Under the pieces are notes generated by a model. That model was not told the DNA's origin. It saw nothing but the letters and a program-made list of their open reading frames with translations, and did no database searches. From contig NC_026655.2 in assembly GCF_000004075.3 (NCBI RefSeq), positions 26,893,489 through 26,957,488 of the forward strand: 64,000 nt of DNA, given 5' to 3'. Origin of the DNA: Cucumis sativus. Lineage: Eukaryota > Streptophyta > Magnoliopsida > Cucurbitales > Cucurbitaceae. A program made the translations under genes and the position numbers. Each line of letters opens with the position of its first letter. Position 1 is the stretch's first letter. Positions 25,751 through 38,070 of the stretch are shown here, one piece after another.

Positions 25751-26340
25751 TGCTTCAAAACCCACAAAGCAGTTCAAAATCTCTGTGGGGAAAAAAAAAA
25801 CCAATACACAATTCAAATGAACAGACCCGGAAACAAAAGTACTTAAAACTAGTTACACCATTCAACCCCAACTGACAAAAATACAAGAATTAAGCAGAAA
25901 ACAGACTAAGAATTTACACAAGAGAGAAATTACAGAAAAGGGTAAGAGTAAAATGAGTTACCAAAATCAGGGGTACTCAGATCCCAAGAAGTGAAAGAAA
26001 ATCAAAGAAAAGGAGAAAAACAGAAGAACCCACATTCCAAAATGGGTGGAAAAGTGAAATTGAAGGATTTGGGGTGGGAAAAAGAAGGGGAATTGAAGGG
26101 GGAAATTGAGAGAAGGGAGTGAAAAATGGAGATCAGAGGTTCAGTAGTGGGAGTGGGAATGAAGCTGGTAGGTAGTGCTGCCAACTAGTCACCTTTAAGA
26201 AGAATAAACAATGAAAGAAAGTGAGAGAGAAGTGGGTGAGTAGTGAAAAAGATGATGATGGTGGTGATGATGATGATGATGATGATGAAGAAGAGGAATG
26301 AATGAGATGAGGGTTTTGAGTCATTGACTTTGACTTGAGA
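25751..26340 (-). promoter_or_regulatory. 5' UTR with intron, and proximal promoter of the LRR receptor gene
   Basis: A 5'-UTR intron is inferred from a pyrimidine tract and CCCCACAG acceptor (25790-25783) and a G|GTAACT donor near 25962. The first, non-coding exon would lie above 25962. Upstream is a GAT/GGT microsatellite (about 26250-26288) and two abutting W-box hexamers, TTGACT TTGACT (26324-26335, plus strand). W-boxes are WRKY sites, so pathogen-responsive control is possible but unproven. Confidence 0.5.
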
Positions 26341-28957
26341 GTTAATATTCTAAATTTGTTAGGTCTCTCTTCAATGGTACAAACCCATCAGATCCCAATG
26401 CAATACACAATACAAAGGTTGAAGGCGATGCCTTTCACCTTTCACCTTTCACCTTTCTCCCTTCATTCCCAACCTTATTTTTCTGCAAAAAGCAAAATTT
26501 GAGTTCTCATGGGTGAATTGATGTTTTTATTTTAAAGAATTTGAGCCTATTTCGAGTTCATATCTTTTCATTTTTATAATCAAACAAGGAGAAGATGCAT
26601 GAGAATGGATCACCCAAATATTATTATTACCTTTTAACAATAAGTGGGAGAGGGAATCAAACCACCCATATTCAGGTTAATAATAATAATTCTTACTCTT
26701 CAAAAGTTCATCAAATTTATACGAAAATGATGATAAAATTATTTAAAATATTCCTAAAATATAACCAAATTTAAAACATTCATAAAATTTATAAATATTT
26801 TTATTTATCTTCCTATATTTAAAAATCTCTAAATTATATATGAAATATAATAATAAACATGAAATGTTTATTTAAAGTAAATGTTCTTTTGAGTTTTTAT
26901 TTTATTTTATAAATTTTCGAAAGATATTAATCGACTTTTTACTTTATTGATTCATCCATAGATAATAGTAATCAATCGTAAAGAGTAATATTTTGTTATA
27001 TTTGAAAACAACTCGACATAAACTCTTATATTGAATTTATTCGTGATTTATACGATTTGATATTACGAAAGAGGTATAATGTAATTATAACTAAGGTTTT
27101 GAGTGTTTTAATTGATTAATTATTAATTGAGGCTTTATAATATGGTCTTAATGTCAAGGAAATGCAGTTGGACATAAATATGAAATAATAGTTTTATTGG
27201 ATTAAGGAATTTTTTCCAACTGCCTCAAATAAAGAACATTAATGCTCTTTAAGTCCAAACTATATATATATGTGTGTATATATGATTAATCTATGTATAT
27301 AATATTCATTAATAAGATTCTCTTTTTCTAGTTAAATTTTATTGATTGAATTTAAAAAATGGTTCTTTTAAAAAATAGAATAAAGCGATAAAATATTCAT
27401 ACCGTATACAACAATTTTGAAAACTACTCACGAACCCATAATGAGAAATTTAAAAGATGCTTTGTGACTAATTAACATCCAACACGTCTAATATATTTAG
27501 AAAATGATCTAGATTTGACTACTTTCTTATATCTTTTGTGCTTTAGATTCGTTTACATTTGCATTTAAGTTTGAGAGACGGTCGTTTTAGATTTGATGGT
27601 TTAAATTAGGATGAGTAAATCTTAACAATTTTTTTGAAGATTTTTTTCGAGTTTAGATTTAGGCACACGATCATTTACATTCGACTATTTTTGTCCACGG
27701 TTATTTACATTTGGCAATCCAATATTCCAACAAAAAATTATCCATTAAGAATATGAAAAGGAAAGGAAAATGGAAAAAAAATTTTTAAAAAAATTGCAGA
27801 ACATGAGAAAAAATGATGAAAAAAAAATATCGAAAGAAGGACAAATTTAGAATTTCTTTTAAATATGTTAAATTTCATGAGCTTTTTCAATTTGTGGCAC
27901 GAATCGTAAATATTTTATCTGTTCGTTCTATTTAATGAAAGTTAACCTTTAAAATGGATGGAAGAAATTAACATTTCAAAATATGAACTATTTATGAGTT
28001 TTTGTCCCCCATAAAGGCTAAATTCTATTTTTTTGTTTAGTAAAACGTGAGATAAATTCTAAGTTTTTTCTTAATAATCTTGTAAAGATATTTACGCAGT
28101 ATGTTTTCTTACTAATGTTATTATCTAACCAATTCAACGAACACAAAAAATTACTTTGAAAAATTAAGTATAATAAATTATTAAAAGTACATGGACCAAA
28201 ATTAAACAAATCAGCCCAACAATTAAGATGATAATCTAACTTACGATTTTATTTTATTTTGGATTAGTATATACATATATTTTATGATTAGTATATATAT
28301 AGATTAGTGTGTATACATAAATGAAGTTGAGATAAAAAAAGATGACGAGGTTGACCTCGATTAAAGAAGCTTTCACTGCTTGAAATGTGTGTCTAAAAAA
28401 ACAATAAATAAATAGAAGAACTAAAAAAAGTAAATAAAGAAAAAAATTAATACAAATTTTAGTATATTTTGTAAATAGTTAATTTTTTTTTTGGGTCATA
28501 TTTTAAAACGTTGGTAGAAAATAAAATTAGCAATTGTGTTTGGTAATAGAAAATTTGGTTAATTATTTAAGAAAACAAATAAATAATAATAGTAAATTTA
28601 TATACAAAATTAGAGAATTTGAGATCTAGTAATTAATCCATAATTACTATTTGAAGCAAAATATTAAAACTAGCTATTTGAAAAATATAGAAAAATTGGA
28701 TAATTAAAAACTATCTTATTGACTACATCTTCTTTCTTTAAAGAATCATCTTTTGTTACATCAATTTTATGTAAATAAGTGTTTAAAATTCCACCTAATT
28801 GATGTGTAGCAATTAATGTCCAAAACACACTGTTGATATTGATGTGTTACAAAACATAGTAATTAATTAGTATTAACATAAACATCACATTTAATTTGAT
28901 ACAATAATAATCCAAACATCACTCATCAACCACATAAAGAACATATGAAAAATGGGG

Positions 28958-28988
28958 TTTAGAGTTTAGAGTTTAGAGTTTAGAGTTT
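28958..28988. repeat. Telomere-variant-like heptamer array (TTTAGAG)4
   Basis: Four perfect TTTAGAG units followed by TTT. The unit differs by one base from the plant telomere repeat TTTAGGG, and GGGG precedes the first unit. Confidence 0.9.
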
Positions 28989-31900
28989 GTATATTGAAAT
29001 GAAAAAGCATAGATTATTTGGGGGAAAGAATAGTGTAATAGGGGAATTGAATGCAATTGGTATATAGTTTTAATGCAAAGATGGCCAAAGAAAGTGACAC
29101 ACACACCCATCCTATTAATCAGACAAAAAACAATGCCTTACAATTTTTGGATTCAACTTTGCCTTCAAGTTTTTCTTCTCTTTTTTTTCTTTTTTCTTTT
29201 CCAAATGTATTTGTCTTTTTGTAGCCTTTTAAGATTCCTTTACTATGTTCTTTCTTTTACCATTTTCAACTTTCTTCTTTATTATTATCTTCACATTTTC
29301 TATGTTCTGCCAAAAACACACATTGCTTTTTTCCTTTCTTTCTTTCTTTCTTTCTTTTTTCTCAATAAAATATTTATTCGCTATTATATCGTTAATCTTG
29401 TGTTGTGTGGTAAAAACGAGGCACAGTACTAAAACAAATATCGAAAAAATATAATATTAAAATAAATAGAGAAAACTCGCTAATATACACATTTTTGTTA
29501 AAAACCAAACTCAAATATAGTAATTAAAAACCTAAAAATCAAATGAAAATTCAACTCTAAACTAAATGGAAACTAGACAAAATGAGAATGATAAGTTATT
29601 GTGTTTGACGAAAATTTATTTTCACAAGATTAGAGTTAGGGTATTTTGCAAAAATAGCAAAAAAAAAAAAAAAAAAATGAGGATTGTCTGAGAGCTCTAT
29701 GATTATCGTTTGATAACATTATGATTGCTGTTTGATATAATTAATTTTGTCATATTTGCAATGTACAAAAGATTGGTGCCATGGGCTATTGTTTTATATT
29801 TGTTTTTGTCACTTTATGTGATTTTTCTAAAAGTTAAGGTTAACAGAGACTACTCTATAGAGAAGAGTAATTATAATGGACAGTAATTTTAGAAATAAAA
29901 ATTAAGTACATAGTTATTATTTTAAAAAAATTACAAAGGTAACAAATCTATCCGATAGATTTCGACATATTTTGTTATATCTATAATTATCCCTAAAAAA
30001 GCAACAATAAGTTATCTCTATAATCTATAAATATGTAATTTTGTCTCCATGCATATGACATTTTTCAATTTCATGAATAACTTTTTAAAAGTTTCACTTT
30101 CAAAGATAAAAAAACATTCATTCATAAAGTGGTTGCCATCAATAAAATAAAAAGAATACACATTGTCACTATTATGGCTGCCATCGTAAAAAGTGAATAC
30201 ACACAAAATATCATAATTTATATACGATAGACTGTGATAGACTACTATTTACGTGTACTTCTTTACGTTTTGTTATGAACATTCTTTTTAATTTAAAACT
30301 CAATAATTTTTTAAATTTAAAACTCAATAATTGTAAATAATTGAAGGAAAAAGTGTATACATAAAAGAATAAAATTAAAGGCTTTGTAAATGCTTTTGCC
30401 CAAAAGGTGAGTTTCTAAACAACAAAGGCAACAAATAGTTGTGAGGTTAGATAACATTTATGATACTTTAATGATGAAATAAATATTGGTCTCTTCATTA
30501 TATGTTCAATCTAATCATCACATTTTGATTAAGATTAATCTCTCCCTTTTCTAATAATTATGTAATCAAACCTCAAAAATCAATTTTACTTTTATTTTAT
30601 TTTTTAGGGAAATATTCTTTTCCTTTTTTGTTTTCTCATTTTCGGTTTAATTTCTATTTGTTCGGTAACTTTAACTTTACTCACTAATTTTTAGAATATT
30701 ACAATTTTACTTTTGACATTTACATTTTGTTTCGATCGAGTTCTAGTTCTTTAGACTTTTGACTCTCTTAATCTTGAATTTTTACTAAATACAAATTTAA
30801 AAGATTTAAATGAATTATAATTAATTAAGTTTTAGGGTTTTTCATCACGGTAAACGAATTAAAATTTCACCTTATAATTTATTTTTAATTTTTAATTAAC
30901 TAACGTACATTGATGCTAATGATTAAAAGTGAATATTTAATACAAATTTGAGTTAATGTAAATCTTGAAACCTAAAAAGAGAAACAAAACTCAAATTTAG
31001 CATCATGAAACGACCTAACGACTAAACTAAAACCGAACTCACTACTTAAAAACTAAATGCAAACATTTTAAAATCTATATGTAAGATTGAGGTAAACTAG
31101 CCCCTAAAATGTTTTTTTTTTTTTTTTATCGTTATTAAGATTTGAGGCATGAAGATTCAAACTTTTAATCTCTTATTCAAAAGTGTATGTTGTATATGTC
31201 AATTGAATCATGTTCATGTTGACTATAACTTAATGCATGAGAAATTTTTCATGTGCTTAAATAATGATTTAGAATAGTGTTGGGTCTAATCATAGCCATT
31301 ATAACTTATAACAAACAAATTTGTTCTCCATTATTTTTCAAGTATACATTCTTCATTCAACCATATAGTCCATGAAATTTGATTTTATTTTAAATGGTGT
31401 CTTTTTACTACTTTTTCTTATTAGTTTTCATCTTTTAAATGTATAAAAATACATTTGAATTTGCTGCCAAATTTTGAAAATAAAAAGAAGTTTTCAAAAA
31501 CTATTTTTTAATTATTCATATATTTTGAAATTAGATAACAAATCATAGAAATTTATAGGTAGAAATAACGTTTTGTAAGACTTAAAACCAAATAGTTACC
31601 AAACTTACACGTAGCTATGTACTCGCCCGTTAATTATATGCACATATTCAATTAGAAAGCATTGAAAAGTTAGGGGTCAAAGTAAAAAATGGAAGAAACA
31701 AAAGTTGATGCAGCACTTAAACCAACCAAATGCAAAATTAGTTCATTTTGAGTTTGGTTTGGTTAAAATCAAACTTGGATATGAAAACCATAACTTTTTT
31801 AAAGCTTTTAAAATATTTAAGCACCGAAAAAGTCAACCGCTTAATTGATTTTTAATCCCTTCGCACCCTCTCTCATTTTTAGAATCGTGTATTAACATTT

Positions 31901-33229
31901 ACAGGATGTTTGAAAACTTGAGTAAGTTGAGAGAGTTGAATTAGGTGGATAAAAAACATCAACCCTTCACCAATAATAAAGTGATTTACTAGCACATTAT
32001 TCACATTAACTCACATTTCTCACATCGTTATTCGTGTCAACTCTCTCGATAACTTTTCTATAATCATTACCAACTCAACTCAACTTTTTTTTTTTATTGC
32101 TAACCAAACACCCCCTTAGTGTTTTCTTTGTTTGCTATATTTAATATCGTTGTTGTTCCATATTTTATTTTACCAAAAAAGAAAAAAAGAGTTTGATAGA
32201 TACATTTTTCTGTCATGAAGTTTCAAAATTTATTTGATCTCTCATCCAAAATTATTGTACTAGAAAATATAATACAAAAATTAAAAAAATCAATCCATAA
32301 AGTTTGAAGTTAGTGTCTATTTAGTTCACAAGATTTTAAAAATGAAACTTTTAGCACATAAGTTTTGAGAAATGGTTTTAAATATCGATATGACAACTAA
32401 CAATCAAAAGAGTTAAAAGAAGAACATTTGTAGTTGGAAAAAGGAAAGAAGAAGAAGAAAAAAAAGAACTAACCCATTGAAAAGATCTATTAAAGAAAAA
32501 AAGAAACTTTTAGAGTGTTCTATAAGTGATAGGATTGCAACAAGAAATGAAGATTATGTCATTTTAACCAAGGATTATTTAAGACAAACTTGTCAAGATG
32601 TTGCCATAATCAAATCCACAACCAAAGGAAAGAAGATGGAAAGATCATTCACGATATATACATATGGGATTACTTTGCCAACTCGTTCAATAGTATCGAT
32701 ATAGGCCATGCGACTAGATTGCATATTGATAGTTACTGTTAATATGTTCAGCACAAAAACAATGAAAAAATGCGACAATTTTTAGCGTAGAGATTGAGAA
32801 TACTCAAAAGCTCAATACTGAAATATCATATTTGATATGATTTAATCAATATAAATTATTGTTTTAGTTCTTTCCTTCAACAGTAGGTCCAATAATGATA
32901 GAATATAAGTGTAGGCTCTCATCTAAATCGACTTCACCTTCATGCGTTGTTGAATTGTTATGAAGTGTTGTCATGATATCACATATGACAATTAGAAAAA
33001 GAATAAATAGATGTAAATAGAACACTAAAAAGTAAGACATTAGCTTTTTGACTTTAAAACAAAGTACAAAACACAAACGTTCCAAAACAAAGAAGCAAAC
33101 ATCCAAATACTAAAAAGCAAGACCTTAGACTCGGTGCTCAAAGTTTCATAAAGGGATTGTAAACTGTACACTGCCATTGTGAAAGTAGAGAGATATGTCC
33201 AAACAATATAACTGTTAACCACATTGTTG

Positions 33230-33293
33230 CAACATAGTGAAAGCCCGAACCATATAATGGACAACATAGTGAAAGCCCGAACCATATAATGGA
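33230..33293. repeat. Perfect 32-bp tandem duplication
   Basis: A 32-bp unit beginning CAACATAGTGAAAGCCCGAA (and ending CCATATAATGGA) occurs twice, at 33230 and 33262, with no mismatches. This implies a recent slippage or duplication event about 0.55 kb downstream of the PDCD2-like stop codon. Confidence 0.9.
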
Positions 33294-33847
33294 CTCGGTG
33301 TATTGAACTTTGGGTTTATTATTTGTTTTTTTTCTTTTTAATTTTTATGAGTGACTTCGCACCTTTGATAACCTACCTCACCATACAACATTTGGGTGTT
33401 AAGGAAACTCACGGAAAAAGTGACCACATGGATTGAACAACTTCTTAGTTATTGAGATTATGTATTCTTTTTTACAACATGGCCAATCTATGTTGGTTAT
33501 CTTCATGTTTATGGTTTAGACCTTGAAATGAAAAACTAAAATTTTTAAAGGTAAAACAAGTCGGAAATTGAACCTTTATTTACAAAATAGACCAAAGTGG
33601 TTTATTTCGGTTTTCCAGTTTTCCTCAAGCACTCCTACTATACCATGTCCAATTTTTCTTAAAAGAAAGTTGAGAAAAGATGTAATAATTATGATAAGAG
33701 CAACATTTATAGAATACAGAAAAGAAGATGAGGCAGAAAATCGTTGATTTCTATAATTGAACATTCTGAGAAATATTGGAAGAGTAAACAAAAAACATAC
33801 TCATCATATGGCAAAAGAATTGCTGAAGAACAAAACTGGCAAAAATA

Positions 33848-36800
33848 TTACTGGTGACCAGCGGATGGGACAGAGAGTTGAACCCAAGCAAACTCCTCAT
33901 TATAAGCTATGTTCGACTCGCAGGAGGCTTCACATGCATACACAACAATTGTGGCCCAATCGAGCGAGTCCACGTCATTCTTTACCCCGAAATAATAAAG
34001 CAATTGAGGCAAGATCTGTTGTCAACCAATTTAAAGTATCTATAAGTTTCAAAATTAAAGAATCCAAAAGTGAACCCAGAAAAAAGATGAGTGCAGGGCT
34101 TACCTGAAATTCATAACACATGGGACCGCCGCAGTAATTGCATTTTGGGATATCTGCTTTGGAAGGCAGACCGCTTGAAGTTGGCCATAAAGGTTTAGAT
34201 CCCACATCTCTACAATATCTGTTTCCATTTTTTATTAATCAAATTAATGACACGACGTTGAGATGAAAAACTGTAAGACCCCCAATTATCCATACTTATA
34301 GGAGGAAGGGTAGAAAAGTAACTGCACAGGGAATTATTATGGAGAAATGATTGGAAGGACGTTCTGAGTGGTAGGGCCCACTGGGCTGAGGAATATGTGA
34401 GTCTATAAATAGGATTATTAGGTTGGAGTAGCTAGGGTATTTTTATCTTTTAGGAGGTAGGGCTACAGCAGCCACCAGGGTCTCTTAAAACCAAGAGGCT
34501 GGTATGATCTTTTCTGCATTTTTCCTTGTTGTTTCTTGTTATTTCTTTTCATCTTGTGAATCTGGATCATTTGGCTTTATATATAAATAAAGTAAACCAG
34601 AGTACCGCCTCTGTTTAAGCCATTTATACAGTCCTTTCGGTCTAAATTATTGTTAGTATCCTAACAAAAACCTAGTCAAGTAAAAATGTAACTGCACGTG
34701 ATTGATTGTGATCACAAGTGTGGGAGCATTGCTAAGGCTAAAATGTTTATGTGATTATAAAATTTTAATTGTATTTAGCTTCTTCATTTGAACAGCGTCT
34801 AGAGCAAGATAACTTTTTACTTCGTTGATAATTTAGAAAATATCAAGCAAATAATCAAATTTTGTGATTTGTAGTTCCCATTGGCCAGAGATCTCTGGAC
34901 ATGAACGAGTTCAACCAAATTTGTAAAATTTCAGTAGAAAACATCAAATATTGATATTACCTTAACACTTGTTCAGGTGCCTTTGATATTCGAGCTTGAA
35001 AAGAAGCCCAAGACTTTCTATCATCATCTCCCTGAATACCAAAGATTTCATAAAATTTAGCCAGGAAATGATTTACATTTTTTATGAAATTCAATCGGCA
35101 CTTTCTTATGTAAATGAAAGAATACAGACAAGCAATATAAAATAGAAGCCACATATACAAAGAAACCCCCAACTCAATATTACAAAGGGAACTTCGATTC
35201 TTCAAAATAGTTAAACAACTTGTGAAAAATAGAGTTACAAAAAAGACACTAAGTGATACCATAAAGATCAATACCTCAAATTTGGCCAACAATGACTTCA
35301 TCGAGTCATCCATCCTATCTTTACAAACCAAAGCATTTGCATAAGAATTGTCTTGAGATATTTCAATGTCGAACTCACTTTCGTATTCATGCATAATCTC
35401 AAATTCAGGCCAAAGATGCTTGCTTGAAACTGTCCGCAAAGCAAATAAATCTCAGTTAAATTTTAAAGGCTACTTCTCATACCTTTTTTTTTTTCTTTTG
35501 AGATAAGAAACAATACTTCTCATACATCTCAGTCAAGCAATTGATCCTAGAGCTTCTATTAGATTTAAGTACTATTTTTGGGTAAGTGCTACTATATATA
35601 AATTTAAGCTACACACCACATTTCATCCAATTATAAAATTTACATTTATCTAAAGAATTGATAATCCTTCAAATATTATGCACAAAGAACAAATGAATCC
35701 AAGTCATGTATGGAATGCAAAAGAAACCAGAAATCCTGGGCAAGTAAATCCAAAACATAAAATAAAAAATATGAATCTTCCTAATATCTCATTAATGTCC
35801 AGAGAGGTTTTTTCTTCACTAACCTTTCTCATTATCTGTTTCATGATGATTATTAGTCAAACTAGAACTTGACAACTGAGAAGACATGCACATTCGTTGG
35901 CAATCAGTTTTATGCCCAGTACGCCAATGGGTAGCCTGAAGATATATATAGAATAGAATATTGAGGATTGGAATCAAGAAGTTAATTTGATTATGCTGTG
36001 TGAGAATTCGAAATACAATAAATTAAACTATACCTGATGTTTCTCAGAACAATAGCGTACTGTTCTACACTTGCTACAAACTTTGTCTCCTTTCCAAGTA
36101 CCGCACCAAGTACAACGTGCAACTAAAACAGCATCACATATGTAAGACATGTTTTATAAATCAGTGCCATTTTAAAGAACAATAATATATTAAAGTAAAT
36201 TGAGGCCTTCGATGGAAGGAAGAATGAATCAACACTACCTCCAGATTGACAGAGTTTGTCACTCCCATCATGTTTTGGAGGTTCACTTGAGTAAAAGGGA
36301 TTATTACGAGGTAATTGACCGCGGAAAACCTTCACACTTCCAAAACAATTACAAAGTTACTAAGGAAAGTTTTAAAATGTAAGACAACAATCAAGTAAAA
36401 TGATTTCATCAGAAAGCCAGCTTGTAATACCTACGAGATGACTTCTCAGACTTGCTTTTCCACTGCTCATGTTGATCTCGTAGAAGACAAGTCATGGATG
36501 GACACATAAACACAAATAATGTTCGATGAAAGGTTGAGTCCTTCTCCACGATAGGAGCATAAATCTAAGAATTTAATGAACAGGAACAAACCATCATAAG
36601 CTATATGTCCATCTGGAATATCAATAATAGTAGCAATGAAAAGAAACTATACGGTATCAATAAAAAATAGAGTTCGATCTTAAAAAATATACAGATGGTA
36701 TTTCCTAACTTCTCAACATGTTGCCAATTGGATAAATTAATATTATTATGTTCTTTCCCACATAAGAGTCATTGAACTATCAGTTGACAAAATCTCTCTT

Positions 36801-37653
36801 CCCATTTTAGTTACTAAGGGGGACATTTGGACCAAAGACGGAGTTGTGAAATCTTGAGAGTAGTTTACAAAGGCTTTCTTCCTACTTTAGTTGCTATGCG
36901 AGTGTCTAGTTCAAGGAATTGAATTGTGAAGTTTAAAAATTTGTTTAGTCGTGAAACCCATAGTGTAAGGAGTTAATAAGTCATAGGATGGATGTTTTAA
37001 CTTCTTGGGCAAAACATCTAATTGTTCGGAGAATTCAGACAGAAAAAGATGTAAGGAGAAAGCAAAAGAAAACACTTGAAAATTTTGAGACCGAACAAAT
37101 ACCTGGATTAAAAACTGCAAAGGCTCTCCACATATATCACAAAGGCAAGACCTTCCAGAAGGCAAATTCACTGGATCCAACCAAGCCTAAGGTGCCATTT
37201 ATTCATGCGATCAAATACGCAATTCGCTGTATTAGTATTAATAATTCTATACAAATAATAGTTCTCCAACTTCAGTATCATTTGATATTACAAGAAGAAC
37301 AAAAAAACATACACTTCCAATCACCACAAACAACATTCAAGTTCACACAAAAAATTGATCAACATGTACAATATAAAAGAGAAATTCGAATGATACGGAT
37401 ATGGATTATGCTTACACACCGGTACTCCTCCAGCCTTGCTTGGAAATAGCTGGGGAAGAAGAGACCAAGAATTTTTGGGGTTCGTAACGAAACCCAAAAC
37501 CACCGATTCATTCATTTCTTCATCCTCATCAGTGTCATAGTCATCTTGCAATTCTTCATCATCATGAATGTCATCGTCGTCATCATCATCTAAAGAGGTG
37601 ATACGAAGGCTATTAAGTTTATCCATAGATTCCACCGCACCAATTTCATCCAT
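33848..37653 (-). CDS. PDCD2-type MYND zinc-finger protein (At4g02220-like), ten exons
   Basis: Exons (gene order) 37653-37420, 37186-37103, 36564-36431, 36336-36239, 36122-36034, 35935-35824, 35429-35275, 35031-34961, 34218-34104 and 34015-33848 all join in phase with GT/AG borders (1260 nt, 419 residues). An acidic N-terminus (a run of seven Asp) precedes GFVTNPKNSWSLLPQLFPSK and LCDICGEPLQFLIQ, a CxxC zinc-ribbon-like PDCD2 N-terminal motif. A MYND finger follows at about 187-225 (CTWCGTWKGDKVCSKC, RYCSEKHQATHW, GHKTDC). The C-terminal PDCD2 domain contains PKCNYCGGPMCYEFQ and ILPQLLYYFG, ending EEFAWVQLS. Architecture and length fit Arabidopsis At4g02220. In animals and yeast, PDCD2/Tsr4 proteins are dedicated chaperones of ribosomal protein uS5 during 40S assembly; the same role here is inference. 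Intron 8 hosts a solo LTR (listed separately), so it is likely spliced out. Confidence 0.95.
34272..34666. mobile_element. Solo LTR (395 bp) in intron 8 of the PDCD2-like gene, with 5-bp target-site duplication
   Basis: The element starts TGTAAGACCCCCAATTATCC and ends GTTAGTATCCTAACA, so it has TG...CA termini. It is flanked by identical pentamers AAAAC at 34267-34271 and 34667-34671. It contains a TATA-like TATAAATA (about 34405) and no coding capacity. A 5-bp duplication around TG...CA is diagnostic of LTR integration, and a single LTR without internal sequence is the product of LTR-LTR recombination. The family (copia or gypsy) cannot be fixed from the LTR alone. Confidence 0.85.
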
Positions 37654-38070
37654 ATTGTCAGTCTCAACCCCAGAAACAAAGTTTCATCAATCACAAGCCA
37701 AACCTGTTGCACAAGGGATGATAATCAGCCAACCAAAAGACTCATTGGCCATTAACATTCAATCCCTTTTTATCCCACCCAAAAAACCTTTTTTAAAAAT
37801 TATTTAAAAATGCACCAAAGAAAACTCAATACCTTCCAACAGATACCTAAGGAAAATCAGCGTTGTTGGGCTGCTGGTTCGCGTGAAGCTCGACGGCGTG
37901 GGGCAGTGGACCTGCAGGTGGTGACCGGCGATAGAATACGTCTGCAAACTGATTGAACGGTGAGGAGGCTACGGTGGCAGTGAACGGAGAGTGGGGGTGC
38001 GTCGGCGGTGCTCACTTGAAGAAGAAGCGGTTTATTTTTTAAAGTTGCCCTAGTTGACTAAAGTCAACTT
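37654..38070 (-). promoter_or_regulatory. 5' leader and promoter of the PDCD2-like gene
   Basis: GC-richer sequence (about 37860-38025) without an ATG reads as a 5' UTR on the minus strand. A possible UTR intron runs from a CTTAG|GTATCT donor near 37850 to a CAACAG acceptor near 37708. A perfect palindrome-like pair GTTGACT-AA-AGTCAAC lies at 38053-38068 and presents a W-box on each strand. Transcript evidence is lacking, so boundaries are approximate. Confidence 0.45.

Larger units (their letters stand above)
26341..33800. other. Large gene-poor AT-rich interval
   Basis: No gene is supportable across 7.4 kb. Contents are simple repeats, short A- or T-runs (for example about 29660-29678), a (CTTT)n stretch (about 29335-29356), a TTTAGAG tandem repeat at 28958 and a 32-bp duplication at 33230. 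Open frames such as those near 29100-29430 and 32480-32700 are low-complexity or lack any recognisable domain. The last 200 bp may be the 3' UTR of the PDCD2-like gene. Confidence 0.5.

Noticed and set aside
25751..25816. A 22-residue N-terminal extension of the LRR receptor
   Set aside because: It starts with TTG, spans a splice acceptor, and would bury the signal peptide.
29073..29454. Two overlapping plus-strand Phe-rich frames
   Set aside because: Caused by the T-rich and CTTT repeats; no domain.
33230..33293. CRISPR-like spacing of a short direct repeat
   Set aside because: Only two abutting copies without spacers, in a plant nuclear genome.
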